From UBA6168 sp964573725 (GTDB lineage: Bacteria; Bacteroidota; Bacteroidia; Chitinophagales; Saprospiraceae), in the NCBI GenBank assembly GCA_964573725.1, contig CAZNLJ010000014.1, positions 57,521-121,520 of the forward strand: a DNA stretch of 64,000 nt, written 5' to 3'. The position numbers were made by a program, and so were the translations under genes. The notes below the pieces were generated by a model. The model made no database searches. It saw only the letters and a program-made list of their open reading frames with translations, and was not told the DNA's origin. The first letter of the stretch is position 1. The number at the start of each line of letters is the position of its first letter. This document shows positions 6,331 through 15,837 of the stretch, piece after piece.

Positions 6331-9075
6331 ATGAGAAAAGTCATCCTGCTACCCCTGCTGACGCTATTGTCCGCCTACGCCCTTCCTGCACAAAGCCTCC
6401 GCATACAGGGTACCGTCTTCGACGGGGACAACCTGACGCCACTCCCGCTGGTGAACGTCAGCGCCGCCAATTCGGAAGGCTCCACCAACCCGGAAGGCTT
6501 CTTCGACCTCCGGATTCCCGGGCAGCCGGAACTGGTCGTCCTGACTTTCTACAAGCCGGGCTTCTCCCTGCTCGAACGGACCGTCCTCCCCGACGGGCGC
6601 AACGAGATCCTCCTGGATACCATATACCTGCTGCATCCGGTGACCAATGTCAAGGATGTGGTCACGGATGAGGACCGCATCCCGATCATCACCCTTTCCG
6701 GCGACAGCGACGGCGAACTGGAAGGTGGGCAGAACATCTCCGGCATCCTATCCGCCTCTACGGACCCCTTCATCAATGCCGCTTCCTTCAACCTCAGCAA
6801 CGGCGGCTTCGACATACGCGGTTACAGCCAGGAAAGCATCGTCCTCTTCAACGGTATGCCCTTCAATTCCGTGGAAAGCGACGCTGTCTTCTGGAGCACC
6901 TGGGGCGGCCTCAACGACGTGACCCGGAACCGCTTGTCCACCTTCGACCTCAGCCCCGTCGCCTTCTCCTTCGGCGGCGTCGGCGGTGCCATCGCCTTCG
7001 ATACCCGGGCCTCCGAACAGCGTCGCCAGAAAAGACTCTCCTATATGTTTTCCAACCGGACCTACTCCGGCCGCCTGATGGGAACCTGGTCCACCGGTAT
7101 GGGCAAGAACGGATGGGCATTCTCATTTTCCGGCTCCCGGCGCTGGGCCCAGGAAGGGTATGTACCCGGTACCTTCTACGATGCCTGGTCCTATTTCGCT
7201 TCCGTCGACAAGAAACTGGGCGCACACCACCTGCTCAACCTGACTTTCCTCGGCGCCCCGACCAAACGCGGCGCCCAGTCCAATTCCATCCAACAGGTCA
7301 ATGACCTGGCCGGAACCAATTTCTACAATCCCAACTGGGGCTGGCAGCAAGGGGAAAAAAGAAACGCCCGGGTCGTCAATACCCATCAGCCGCTCCTGAC
7401 ACTCCGTCACGATTGGCGCCCGTCCTCCCGGACTACCCTCACCACGGCCGTCGGTTTCCTGTTCGGCCGCTACGGCCGTACCGCCCTCGATTGGTTCATC
7501 GCCCCCGACCCCCGGCCGGATTATTACCGAAACACCCCCCTCTTCCTGGCCACCGAAAACGCCGCGGCGGCAGATGACGTCGCCGCCCTTTACCAGGCAC
7601 AACCGGACCTGCTCCAGATACAATGGGATAAGCTCTACACCGCCAACCGCGAACATGGACAGTCCTACCAGGGCCTACCCGGTATCTGGTCCCAATATAT
7701 CGTCTCCGACCAACGATCCGATACGCGGCGCCTCAATGCCAGTGCCACCCTCCAACATGCCTTCAACAGCCGGCTCTCCCTCCAGACCGGCCTCACCGCC
7801 TACCGCGAACGAATCCATTACTTCCGCACCGTCGATGACCTGCTCGGCGGTGACTATTACCTCAATATCGACCGGTTCGCCCTCGAAAATCCCATCGCCG
7901 GCCAACAACCCGGCTTCAATCTCCTGTCGGAGGAGGTGGTCGTCCGCGAAGGTGACACCTATGGCTATAATTATGACATCCAGGGCCGTCGTTATACCGC
8001 CTGGACGCAAGTACAACTCAAGCGGAACCGCTTCGATTTCTTCCTCGCCGGTGAATTGTCCCGCACGGAGTTCTGGCGCGAAGGATACTACCGGAACGGC
8101 CGCTTCCCGGACAATTCCTTCGGTATCTCCCCCACCCAATCGTATACCAACGCCGGTGCGAAAGGGGGCGTCACCTTCAAACTCAACGGCCGCAACTACC
8201 TCTATGCCAATGCCGCCTTCCTGAACCGGGCACCCGATTCCAGAAACGCTTACGCCTCCCCCCGGCTGCGTGACCAGCTCGTCCCCGGCCTCACCGAGGA
8301 ACAGGTCCGCGCCTTCGAGGCCGGTTACCAGCTGCGCGCACCCGGCATCAAGGCCAGGGCCACCTTCTTCCATACGCAATTCGACAACGGACTCCGCCTC
8401 AGCCGCTTCTTCCTGCCCGGCGACCTCACCCGCTTCGGTACCTACCTGCTCACCGGCCTCGACCGCCGCCATGCCGGCGTCGAAGCTGCCGTCGAAGCGA
8501 AATTGGGCCCCTCCCTCACCTTGCGCGGCGCCGGCTGCATCGGGGAATATATCTTCACCTCCCGGCCCAATGGGATCTTCGTCCAGGATGACGACGGTGT
8601 CATCCGGGATCGCGGCACCATCTACCTCAAGAACTTTTATGTGCCCAATTCCCCCCAGACCGCCGGTAGCCTCGGCCTCGAGTATCGCGCCCCCAAATTC
8701 TGGTCCGCCAGCGTCACCGTGAATTATTTCGACCGCAATTACCTGGATGTCAGCCCGGAACGTCGAACCGCCGACATGGTCTTCGGCCTGCCCGACGACG
8801 GGGACCTCTTCCGGGAAATCATCACCCAATCGGAAGCGCCGGACGCTTTCACCGTCGACCTCTTCGCCAACAAATCCTTCAAGGTGGACGACCTCTTCCT
8901 GTACCTCACCGCCGGTGTCACCAACCTGCTCAACGCTTCCGTCGTTACCGGCGGCTTCGAACAACTCCGGTTCGAACGCGCCCAGGTGGAACAAACCGGT
9001 ATCAATGTCTTTCCGGAACGACGGTTCTATGCCTTCGGTACCAACTTTTTCCTCATGGGCGCCATCCGTTTCTGA
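6331..9075 (+). CDS. TonB-dependent outer-membrane receptor with carboxypeptidase-regulatory-like N-terminal domain
   Basis: A 914-residue protein with a signal peptide (MRKVILLPLLTLLSAYALPAQS), a carboxypeptidase-regulatory-like beta-sandwich (residues ~22-105, RIQGTVFDGDNLTPLPLVNV), a plug domain (~120-230, with GGFDIRGYSQESIVLFNG) and a long 22-strand-type beta-barrel ending in an aromatic C-terminus (NFFLMGAIRF). It would import a substrate across the outer membrane with TonB/ExbBD energy. The frame is open 47 codons further upstream but without protein-like sequence, and the signal peptide fixes the start. The next gene, a lipoprotein, begins 44 bases downstream in a SusC/SusD-like relationship, although neither protein is a classical SusC or SusD. 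Substrate unknown. Confidence 0.93.
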   Translation: MRKVILLPLLTLLSAYALPAQSLRIQGTVFDGDNLTPLPLVNVSAANSEGSTNPEGFFDLRIPGQPELVVLTFYKPGFSLLERTVLPDGRNEILLDTIYLLHPVTNVKDVVTDEDRIPIITLSGDSDGELEGGQNISGILSASTDPFINAASFNLSNGGFDIRGYSQESIVLFNGMPFNSVESDAVFWSTWGGLNDVTRNRLSTFDLSPVAFSFGGVGGAIAFDTRASEQRRQKRLSYMFSNRTYSGRLMGTWSTGMGKNGWAFSFSGSRRWAQEGYVPGTFYDAWSYFASVDKKLGAHHLLNLTFLGAPTKRGAQSNSIQQVNDLAGTNFYNPNWGWQQGEKRNARVVNTHQPLLTLRHDWRPSSRTTLTTAVGFLFGRYGRTALDWFIAPDPRPDYYRNTPLFLATENAAAADDVAALYQAQPDLLQIQWDKLYTANREHGQSYQGLPGIWSQYIVSDQRSDTRRLNASATLQHAFNSRLSLQTGLTAYRERIHYFRTVDDLLGGDYYLNIDRFALENPIAGQQPGFNLLSEEVVVREGDTYGYNYDIQGRRYTAWTQVQLKRNRFDFFLAGELSRTEFWREGYYRNGRFPDNSFGISPTQSYTNAGAKGGVTFKLNGRNYLYANAAFLNRAPDSRNAYASPRLRDQLVPGLTEEQVRAFEAGYQLRAPGIKARATFFHTQFDNGLRLSRFFLPGDLTRFGTYLLTGLDRRHAGVEAAVEAKLGPSLTLRGAGCIGEYIFTSRPNGIFVQDDDGVIRDRGTIYLKNFYVPNSPQTAGSLGLEYRAPKFWSASVTVNYFDRNYLDVSPERRTADMVFGLPDDGDLFREIITQSEAPDAFTVDLFANKSFKVDDLFLYLTAGVTNLLNASVVTGGFEQLRFERAQVEQTGINVFPERRFYAFGTNFFLMGAIRF

Positions 9076-9119
9076 TGAGCCGCCCCACCGCCACGAACAG
9101 CATAAAAATTCTTCCGTCT

Positions 9120-10988
9120 ATGAAAAAATCGCTTCTTTTCCTGCTGCTGGCCCTTCCCGTGACCTTCCTGCTGCCCGGTTGCGTCAAGGATGATTTCGAC
9201 CAACCGCCGACCACCGGTGAAGACCCCGGCCTGACCGCGAACTACACCATCGCGGAACTCAAAGCCCTCCACCAGAACGGCGGTGCCGGTACCACCGTCT
9301 CCGAAGACCTCGTCATCAAGGGCATCGTCGTAGCCGATGACTTCTCCGGCAACTGGTACCGTACCTTCGTTATCCAGGACGAAACGGGCGGTATCGAAAT
9401 CCTCACCGACCTGCGCGATTCCTATGTGCTCTATCCGCGGGGCCGGGAATTATATGTCAAATGCAAAGGACTGGTCATCAAGGACTACAACAACCTCGTC
9501 CAACTGGGTGGCTATATCGCCGCGGACAACTCCCTCGGCCCTATCCTCGAAGTCGCCGACTTCCTGGTCAAGGGCGCCAAACGGGAGGTTCCCGCACCCC
9601 GCTTGCGCAAGATCGACGAACTGACCTCCGCCGATGTCAGTACCCTGGTGACCCTCGAGAATGTCCAATTCTCCCTCTCCGATGCCGGCGGCACCTTCGC
9701 CGATGCCGTCAACCAGGCGGCCGCCAATGTCTTCCTGCAGGATTGCAACCTGGATGAGGTCATCGTCCGAACCAGCGGCTTCGCCGATTTCGCCGGTGCC
9801 ACCGTTCCTTCCGGAAACGGTAGCTTCACCGGGGTCCTGTCCGTATTCCGCAATGACTTCCAATTCCTGATCCGTGACCTCGGCGACTTGGCCATGGACG
9901 GCACCCGCTGCCAGGGTGGTGCCAATCCCTGTGACGGCGGTGGTACGGCCGTTACGGTCAATGGGGTCGATGAAAATTTCGAATCCGGTATCAACAACGA
10001 CCCCGTCCAACTGTACGGTTGGACCAATATCGCCACCAAAGGCTCCCGGTCCTGGCAGTTCAAGGAGTTCAGCGGCAATGTGTACGCCCAGGCAACCGCC
10101 TACAACGACAATGCCGCGGAAATGGAAACCTGGTTGGTCAGCCCCTTCATCCAACTGACCGAACCGCTCTCCCTATCCTTCGAAACGACCACCGCCTACT
10201 ATACCCACGACGGTCTTTCCGTCCTCCTCTCCTTCGATTACGAATGCGACCCCCTCGCCGCGACCTGGCAACCGCTCAATGCGGCCCTTGCCGGCCAAAA
10301 TGACGCGAACTATGCCTGGGTCCCCTCCGGCGACATAGACCTGTCCGCTCTCGTCGGCCAAACTTTCGCCATCGCTTTCAAATATGTCGGCAGCGGTACC
10401 AACGGTCAAACCTGTACCTTCCAACTCGACAATATCAAATTGGGCAGCGGCGGCGATCCCGTCGATCCCTGTATCGCCAACCCGACGCCCGTCGTCCCTA
10501 CCCTGGATGAGAATTTCAATTCCGGCGCCAACAACGCGGAGGTCAATCTCTCCGGCTGGAACAACTTCATCGCCGCCGGCAGCAGGAGCTGGTTGTTCAA
10601 GGAGTTCAGCGGCGATGTCTATGTCCAGGCCACCGCTTACAACGATACCGGCAATGCCATGGATACCTGGCTGATTTCTCCCCTCATCGAGGTGGATGGC
10701 CCGAAGGAACTCAGCTTCGAAACCGCCAAGGCATTCTGGACTCACGACGGTCTCAGCGTCTATCTCTCCACCGATTACGATTGCAGACCACTCGATGCGA
10801 CCTGGACGCCCGTCCAAAACATCACCGTCGCCGGCCAGAATGATGCGGACCACACCTGGATTCCCTCCGGTCCCGTCGACCTGTCCCCCTATATCGGCAA
10901 AAAGGTCGCCATCGGATTCCGCTATGTCGGTAGCGGTACCGGCGGACAAACCACCTCCTACCGGGTGGATAACGTCGTGGTGGAATAG
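9120..10988 (+). CDS. DUF5689/OB-fold lipoprotein with two choice-of-anchor J-like domains
   Basis: A 622-residue lipoprotein. The signal peptide ends in the lipobox LLPGC (Cys near residue 21). Residues ~40-270 resemble DUF5689, an OB-fold-like domain (VIKGIVVADDFSGNWYRTFV). Two tandem ~160-residue beta-sandwich domains follow (from ~285 and ~460), each with a DENF start, the shared string GSRSW.FKEFSG.VY.QATAYND and a terminal FRYVGSGT, resembling choice-of-anchor J domains. It is the partner lipoprotein of the TonB receptor 44 bases upstream and is probably on the cell surface. The OB fold together with the divergent EEP hydrolase hints at nucleic-acid or phosphate-ester binding, which is inference. 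Confidence 0.8.
   Translation: MKKSLLFLLLALPVTFLLPGCVKDDFDQPPTTGEDPGLTANYTIAELKALHQNGGAGTTVSEDLVIKGIVVADDFSGNWYRTFVIQDETGGIEILTDLRDSYVLYPRGRELYVKCKGLVIKDYNNLVQLGGYIAADNSLGPILEVADFLVKGAKREVPAPRLRKIDELTSADVSTLVTLENVQFSLSDAGGTFADAVNQAAANVFLQDCNLDEVIVRTSGFADFAGATVPSGNGSFTGVLSVFRNDFQFLIRDLGDLAMDGTRCQGGANPCDGGGTAVTVNGVDENFESGINNDPVQLYGWTNIATKGSRSWQFKEFSGNVYAQATAYNDNAAEMETWLVSPFIQLTEPLSLSFETTTAYYTHDGLSVLLSFDYECDPLAATWQPLNAALAGQNDANYAWVPSGDIDLSALVGQTFAIAFKYVGSGTNGQTCTFQLDNIKLGSGGDPVDPCIANPTPVVPTLDENFNSGANNAEVNLSGWNNFIAAGSRSWLFKEFSGDVYVQATAYNDTGNAMDTWLISPLIEVDGPKELSFETAKAFWTHDGLSVYLSTDYDCRPLDATWTPVQNITVAGQNDADHTWIPSGPVDLSPYIGKKVAIGFRYVGSGTGGQTTSYRVDNVVVE
9970..10980 (+). repeat. Tandem duplication inside the lipoprotein gene (two anchor-J-like units)
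   Basis: Bases ~9970-10435 and ~10504-10980 encode two aligned units. Both contain GSRSW, FKEFSG, QATAYND, TWL.SP, THDGLSV and VGSGT.GQT at matching spacing. This is an intragenic domain duplication, not a mobile repeat. Confidence 0.75.
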
Positions 10989-11026
10989 TTGCGCTTCTTG
11001 TCCGCTTCACGCTTGTACCTCAACGG

Positions 11027-11067
11027 AAAGCGGCTGCACACTTACCGCGTGTGCAGCCGCTTTTTTT
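11027..11067 (+). terminator. Rho-independent terminator after the TonB receptor/lipoprotein operon
   Basis: A perfect 15-bp stem (11027-11041 with 11049-11063, core GCGGCTGCACAC) with a 7-base loop is followed by a T run continuing to 11067. It lies 38 bases after the lipoprotein stop codon and is the clearest terminator in the window. Bases 11068-11189 contain nothing else recognisable. Confidence 0.92.
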
Positions 11068-11189
11068 GGCCCGGCGCTCGTCATTCCGTCCGCAGCCCCG
11101 TCTTCCTGGCCGGGCTTGCGCCGATTCTCCATGACCGGGCACCCGGGAAGTTCGGCCCCAAGCTTCTTGTCGGGTCGAGATGCCAGTGC

Positions 11190-12452
11190 TCAGCTTGGTC
11201 CCAAACGTTCCGCCATGGCCATCCCGGCCAAATATCCGCCCGTCCACGCCGCCTGGAAATTGAATCCGCCTGTCACGGCATCGATGTCCAATACCTCCCC
11301 GCCGAAATACAAACCCGGGCACCGCTTGCTCTCGAATCGCCGGAAATCCACTTCCCGGAGTTCCACGCCGCCAGCTGTCACGAACTCTTCCTTGAACGTG
11401 CTCTTCCCGGTCACCTGGAAGCGGCCGCCGGTCAGTTCCTGCACCAAACGCCGCAGGACCGCATTGGACAGGTCGGCCCATCTTTCGTCGCCCTGCAAAC
11501 CGGCCGCCACCACCAGACGCTCCCACAATCGCCGGGGCAGTGTATCGGAATAGGGTCCGTATCCGGTCACCGTCCGCCGGGCATATTCCTGCCGGACCTC
11601 CATCATCCGATCGAGCGCTTCCGAAGCATTTGTTTTTCCCAACCAATTGACTATCAGAGTACATTTATATCCACAGGCCGCCAGTTCCCGCGCACCCCAT
11701 GCCGACAAACGGAGCACCGCCGGGCCACTCAAGCCCCAATGGGTAACCAACAGGGGTCCTTCCGACCGGAAGGTCAGTTCCGCGGCGGACAAGGCCGCTT
11801 CCGGTACGGATAAGCCGGCCAATCCCGCCAACCGGGTATCCTGGATGTGAAAGGTGAACAAGGATGGCACCGGCGGCACGATGGTGTGGCCCAAGCCTTC
11901 CAGCATGCCCCAGATACGGGTATTGCTGCCGGTGGCCACCAGCAGCACACGGCTTCGGATCGGTGCCCGCTGGCCGGCCGTGACTTGGAAATATTCGTCC
12001 CCCGGTGCTTCCGGACATACGATGTGCTGCACATTCGCCCCGGTCCGGACCTGCACCCCGGCACGCTCGGCGCTTTCCCGGAGGCAATCGACAATGGTCT
12101 CCGACCGGTCTGTCACCGGAAACATACGGCCATCCGCCTCGGTCTTTAGCCGTACACCCCGGCGGGCGAACCACGATACCGTCTCCGCCGGCCCGAATGC
12201 CTGGAATGGACCCCGGAGGGCCTTGCCGCCCCGCGGATAGGACCGGACCAGTTCGGCGGCTTCGAAACAGTGATGGGTGACGTTGCAACGTCCTCCTCCG
12301 GAAATCCGCACTTTCTGCAAGACTTCCTGCCCTCGTTCCAGCAACAGGACCTTCGATGCAGGCCGGGCTTCCGCCAGGGTGACGGCCGCAAAAAATCCGG
12401 CCGCCCCGCCACCGATGACGATTGCATCGTATACGGTTTCCCCGCCGCTCAT
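11190..12452 (-). CDS. BaiN/YhiN (HI0933)-type NAD(P)/FAD-dependent oxidoreductase
   Basis: A 420-residue flavoprotein. The dinucleotide-binding motif AIVIGGGAAGFFAAVTLAE lies near residue 10, followed by LLLERGQEVLQKVRISGGGRCNVT, the family signature. Near the C-terminus, AVTGGFNFQAAWTGGYLAG is the second FAD-contacting motif, and TAGGVELREVDFRRFESK precedes it. Length and motifs fit the cytoplasmic 'aminoacetone oxidase family' flavoproteins, whose physiological reaction is generally unknown. The ATG overlaps the stop of the upstream FG-GAP protein gene by four bases, so translation is probably coupled even though the two products work in different compartments. Confidence 0.92.
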   Translation of the reverse strand: MSGGETVYDAIVIGGGAAGFFAAVTLAEARPASKVLLLERGQEVLQKVRISGGGRCNVTHHCFEAAELVRSYPRGGKALRGPFQAFGPAETVSWFARRGVRLKTEADGRMFPVTDRSETIVDCLRESAERAGVQVRTGANVQHIVCPEAPGDEYFQVTAGQRAPIRSRVLLVATGSNTRIWGMLEGLGHTIVPPVPSLFTFHIQDTRLAGLAGLSVPEAALSAAELTFRSEGPLLVTHWGLSGPAVLRLSAWGARELAACGYKCTLIVNWLGKTNASEALDRMMEVRQEYARRTVTGYGPYSDTLPRRLWERLVVAAGLQGDERWADLSNAVLRRLVQELTGGRFQVTGKSTFKEEFVTAGGVELREVDFRRFESKRCPGLYFGGEVLDIDAVTGGFNFQAAWTGGYLAGMAMAERLGPS

Positions 12453-14758
12453 CGGCGGATGAATTTAGCACGCATCGGCACTGGTGCAGGACCGACCGAC
12501 AGCCAATAGATGCCGGAAGGCAGGAACCGGATATCCAACCCGGCCCCCAGGTCGGATGCCGGGCCGGATAGCAGGCAACGGCCCCAGGTATCAAATATCC
12601 GGTATGTGCCTGCCGTCGCCGACGACCAAGTTGCCGGAAGCCGCACCTGCAAACGGTCGGCCACCGGATTGGGGTATACTTCCAACTGCGGTGCTGCCAC
12701 TACCGATTTTTCCTTCACCGGCACCAAACAGCCGAGGTCCAACGGTGCGGCGAACAATCCCAACCCGCCCCTGTAATTCCCGACCAACATTTCCAGCAGC
12801 CCGTTCCCCGCTACCAGGTCGCCAAATGCCGGCCGGACGATTTCACCTTCCTTCACCTGACTTTCCGCCGACAACAACAAGGGGAATGTTCCACCGGACA
12901 GACTATCGGTCATGACTTCGTAGACACGGACCGCACCTTGCTCCGACCCGGTGGCCAACAACATCCTGCCTTCGCATTCCACCACCGCCGGTGCACTGTA
13001 TCCGGTCACATAGCCGGGCGCCTGGGTGTTGATCTTGCCGAGGAAACGGTTGTTGGGCGCTTCATCCGGATCGGGATGGAACACCGGGTTGCCCGGTGTG
13101 CCGAGGTTGGGAAAGAAATTGAGGTTGCCGATCCGCTCTCCGATGACCAGGTCCGCCTGACCGTCCTGGTTCAGGTCATGAATGAATGGGGTTGCGTATT
13201 GTCCGACATTGATGCCCTGCCATTGGGGTTGGATGGGCCCGAAAGCCATCGGCTGCCCCGGACCGGCCAGGTTCTCCGCATAGAACAGGCTTCCATAACG
13301 CTCCCCGACCAGGAGGTCGAGGTCGCCGTCTTGGTCCAAATCGCCGAACGCCGGTGCAAACCCGAAGGAGGTGGCTGCAAATTGCTTGAAATTCAACCAA
13401 TTTTCCGAAACCAACTCCATCACCGGCGCTTCCGCCGTCCCGGTATTGCGCAGCAGTACCAGGAAAGGGTCGTTCTGGAAATTGGGCAGCCACCGGTTGA
13501 TATTGCCGACCACCATGTCGAGCAACCCGTCGCCGTTCTCATCGACAAGCACGGGCTGTGCGCCGGTGCCCCAATCCAGCATGGTCGTCACCAGCCAGTC
13601 TTTCTGCTGGCGCTCGAACTGCGGATTCTCCTCCGTTTGGGTGTTTCGGTAGAACCAGGAGACGTCCCGGTCCAACGACCCGTCCTTCTTGTTGGGCGAC
13701 ACCAGGATGTCCCGATGGCCGTCCTGGTCGACGTCCAGGTAGTAAGCGGCCGGGAAATCGTAAATCTCGACCGGAACATCCTGCTGTGGAAAAGCGGAGT
13801 CCTGGCTGTTGACCCAGGCGACGTCGGTGGTGCCTCCGTTCCTGCCTAAGATCAGGTGCGGATAAATCAGGTCCCCATACAGGACTTCCTTGTCGCCGTC
13901 CTGGTCCATGTCGAATGTACACAGGGTGGCCCCGCCGTGAAGTCCGCCGCCCCGAGTGTCCTCCGCCGGCGGATCCTGAAAGCCGAACACACATTCCAGG
14001 GGGTCGTCGCTCAAGGTCAGCGACTGGGCGAAGGGCTCGATGTAGAATTGGCCCCAGCAATCGTCCTGCAACTTGAAAATCAGGGTATCGTCCGTATAAC
14101 CCTGCTCCAGGGCGGTATTTTGGTAGTAATTGACCTTGCTACCGGAGGAGTTGAGTCCCAGGATGTCCAGGTCGCCGTCTCCGTCCAGGTCGTCGATGGC
14201 GGGCAGGTCGGGCGGATTGACCGGGATATTGGTGAATCCGCCACTGATGAATATCGGAATGACATCGAAGAACCATTGCGGAAACTCAATCCGGTCGAAT
14301 TGCAACTGGTTGCCGACGAAATGGCCCCGGTATACCTTGATGCCGGGAAGGCCTTCGTCCCCGGCATGTGCGAACAAGTCCGGGATGCCGTCCCGGTTGT
14401 AGTCCCGCAACAAGGCGAAATTCCGGCATAGGGGAAACGCAGCGACAAGCTGCGGGGCGAAGCTGTATTTCGGTCCGTCGGGGCCTGTGCCGGTTTGGGC
14501 GAAGGCCAGGTGGACGCTCCCGTTGCGGTCGAACACATACAGGTCGTCCGCCCCGTCTCCGTTCAGGTCCGCCATGGACCATTGCGGGGCGTTCAATCCG
14601 CCCGACCAGGGATTCTGGAGGGGGGTGTCGTTCGAATAGACCGGTACCTCCAAACGCTGGAAGACCTGCGCGGATGGATTTCCGTCCGACCAAAGGATGA
14701 AGGTGCCGCCGGCCAGTATCAAGCGGGCCGATAGGCTTGCCATGAAATTTTTCCGCAT
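12449..14758 (-). CDS. FG-GAP/VCBS-repeat secreted protein with T9SS type A sorting domain
   Basis: A 769-residue secreted protein with a signal peptide within the first ~30 residues. About eight FG-GAP/VCBS repeats are visible as calcium-loop motifs, for example DLNGDGADDLYVF, DYNRDGIPDLF, DLDGDGDLDILGL, DVDQDGHRDILVS, DENGDGLLDMVVG, DLDQDGDLDLLVG and DLNQDGQADLVIG, predicting a seven- or eight-bladed beta-propeller. The C-terminus is a T9SS type A domain (LEVYPNPVADRLQV, then IFDTWGRCLL, then LPSGIYWLSVG), so the product is exported across the outer membrane and attached or released. A second ATG at 14743 is an alternative start. Role unknown; adhesion or polymer binding is plausible. Confidence 0.9.
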   Translation of the reverse strand: MRKNFMASLSARLILAGGTFILWSDGNPSAQVFQRLEVPVYSNDTPLQNPWSGGLNAPQWSMADLNGDGADDLYVFDRNGSVHLAFAQTGTGPDGPKYSFAPQLVAAFPLCRNFALLRDYNRDGIPDLFAHAGDEGLPGIKVYRGHFVGNQLQFDRIEFPQWFFDVIPIFISGGFTNIPVNPPDLPAIDDLDGDGDLDILGLNSSGSKVNYYQNTALEQGYTDDTLIFKLQDDCWGQFYIEPFAQSLTLSDDPLECVFGFQDPPAEDTRGGGLHGGATLCTFDMDQDGDKEVLYGDLIYPHLILGRNGGTTDVAWVNSQDSAFPQQDVPVEIYDFPAAYYLDVDQDGHRDILVSPNKKDGSLDRDVSWFYRNTQTEENPQFERQQKDWLVTTMLDWGTGAQPVLVDENGDGLLDMVVGNINRWLPNFQNDPFLVLLRNTGTAEAPVMELVSENWLNFKQFAATSFGFAPAFGDLDQDGDLDLLVGERYGSLFYAENLAGPGQPMAFGPIQPQWQGINVGQYATPFIHDLNQDGQADLVIGERIGNLNFFPNLGTPGNPVFHPDPDEAPNNRFLGKINTQAPGYVTGYSAPAVVECEGRMLLATGSEQGAVRVYEVMTDSLSGGTFPLLLSAESQVKEGEIVRPAFGDLVAGNGLLEMLVGNYRGGLGLFAAPLDLGCLVPVKEKSVVAAPQLEVYPNPVADRLQVRLPATWSSATAGTYRIFDTWGRCLLSGPASDLGAGLDIRFLPSGIYWLSVGPAPVPMRAKFIRR

Positions 14759-14886
14759 CTGTGCTGTGTTGAATCGTATTGTCTCTTCGGGGGCGCCACC
14801 CGTCGACCCCGACCTCCGAAGGGATGTTACCGGGCAATGGTGGCCGGTTTGCCGTAGGCGGGGAATTTCGGGCCCGTCCTACCCGC

Positions 14887-14894
14887 CAAAGGTA
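14887..14894 (-). promoter_or_regulatory. Weak candidate -7 promoter element for the FG-GAP protein/flavoprotein operon
   Basis: The minus strand reads TACCTTTG, matching TAnnTTTG, 128 bases before the start codon at 14758. The long leader and the missing -33 box keep confidence low. The rest of 14759-14953 shows nothing recognisable. Confidence 0.25.
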
Positions 14895-14953
14895 CCGCAA
14901 GCAAGGGACATACCTGCCCCGGGAAGGACTTTTTGTTCTCCCGCTTGCAGGAA

Positions 14954-15628
14954 TCAGGCCCTTTCGCCGAAGAGGAGACTACCGATCCGAACCAGGGTGC
15001 TGCCCTCCTCCAGGGCTATGCGGTAATCGCCCGACATTCCCATGGACAGCTCCCGAAAACTGGGGTCCTCCGCAAAAAATGCCTGTTTCAGCAATTCGAA
15101 ATTTTCCCGCAGGGAACGGAATTCCGACCGGACCTGCCCGGTATCTTCCGTGAAGGAAGCCATTCCCATGACCCCGACCAAGCGGACATGCGCCAACCCA
15201 CGGAAGCCGGAATCCCCAAGCAGGGCCGCCGCTTCCTCGCGGGACAAGCCATACTTGGTTTCCTCCCGGGCTATGTGGAATTGCAGCAGACAGTCGATGG
15301 TCCGGCCGTATCGGGAAGCCTGTCGGTCGATTTCCTGCAACAGCCGGAGACTGTCGACCGAATGGATCAGCGACACGAAAGGGGCTATGTACTTCACCTT
15401 GTTTGTCTGCAGATGTCCGATGAAATGCCACCGGATATCAGCGGGAAGGACTTCCTGCTTGGCCACCAGCTCCTGTACCTTGTTTTCACCGAAATCGCGC
15501 TGGCCCTCGGCGTAGCAAGCCCGGATGGCTTCGATCGGTTGGGTCTTGGACACGGCTACCAAGCTTGCCCCGTGGGGTCGCAGTTCCTCCGCCATCACGC
15601 GGCAAGGGTGGGATATCGGTTGTTTCAT
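14954..15628 (-). CDS. YggS family pyridoxal 5'-phosphate homeostasis protein (PLPBP)
   Basis: A 224-residue single-domain TIM-barrel protein. The PLP-binding lysine is in LVAVSKTQPIEAI near residue 26. Other family motifs are DFGENKVQELVAK, WHFIGHLQTNKVKY, LLQFHIAREETKYGL and SMGMSGDYRIALEEGSTLVRIGSLLFG. It binds PLP without known catalysis and buffers the cofactor and amino-acid pools. The frame is open upstream to 15739, but that sequence is not family-like, so the ATG at 15628 (MKQPISH) is taken as start. Confidence 0.93.
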   Translation of the reverse strand: MKQPISHPCRVMAEELRPHGASLVAVSKTQPIEAIRACYAEGQRDFGENKVQELVAKQEVLPADIRWHFIGHLQTNKVKYIAPFVSLIHSVDSLRLLQEIDRQASRYGRTIDCLLQFHIAREETKYGLSREEAAALLGDSGFRGLAHVRLVGVMGMASFTEDTGQVRSEFRSLRENFELLKQAFFAEDPSFRELSMGMSGDYRIALEEGSTLVRIGSLLFGERA

Positions 15629-15837
15629 GTGCGGCGATGCTTGTCGGGGATGTGCGGCGGAAGGAAGCATTCCGCCCGGGCCGATCCCGTTTCCATATAA
15701 CACCAGGGAGGGCTTCCGGGTTGTGCAAGCCGATGGCATCGCTTGCGAACAAACGTTTTGCGATTCATGTTTATATTGTCAACGTATTGCTTGGGCATTC
15801 CGGCCCGATACGAAGTCCAAGCATTCATCACACCAAT

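Noticed and set aside
5016..6671. 551-codon open frame on the plus strand
   Set aside because: It covers the EEP gene in antisense, crosses the divergent promoters and enters the TonB receptor gene; its translation has no domain character.
7675..8994. 439-codon open frame on the minus strand
   Set aside because: Antisense to the TonB receptor barrel; acidic, low-complexity translation typical of a shadow frame.
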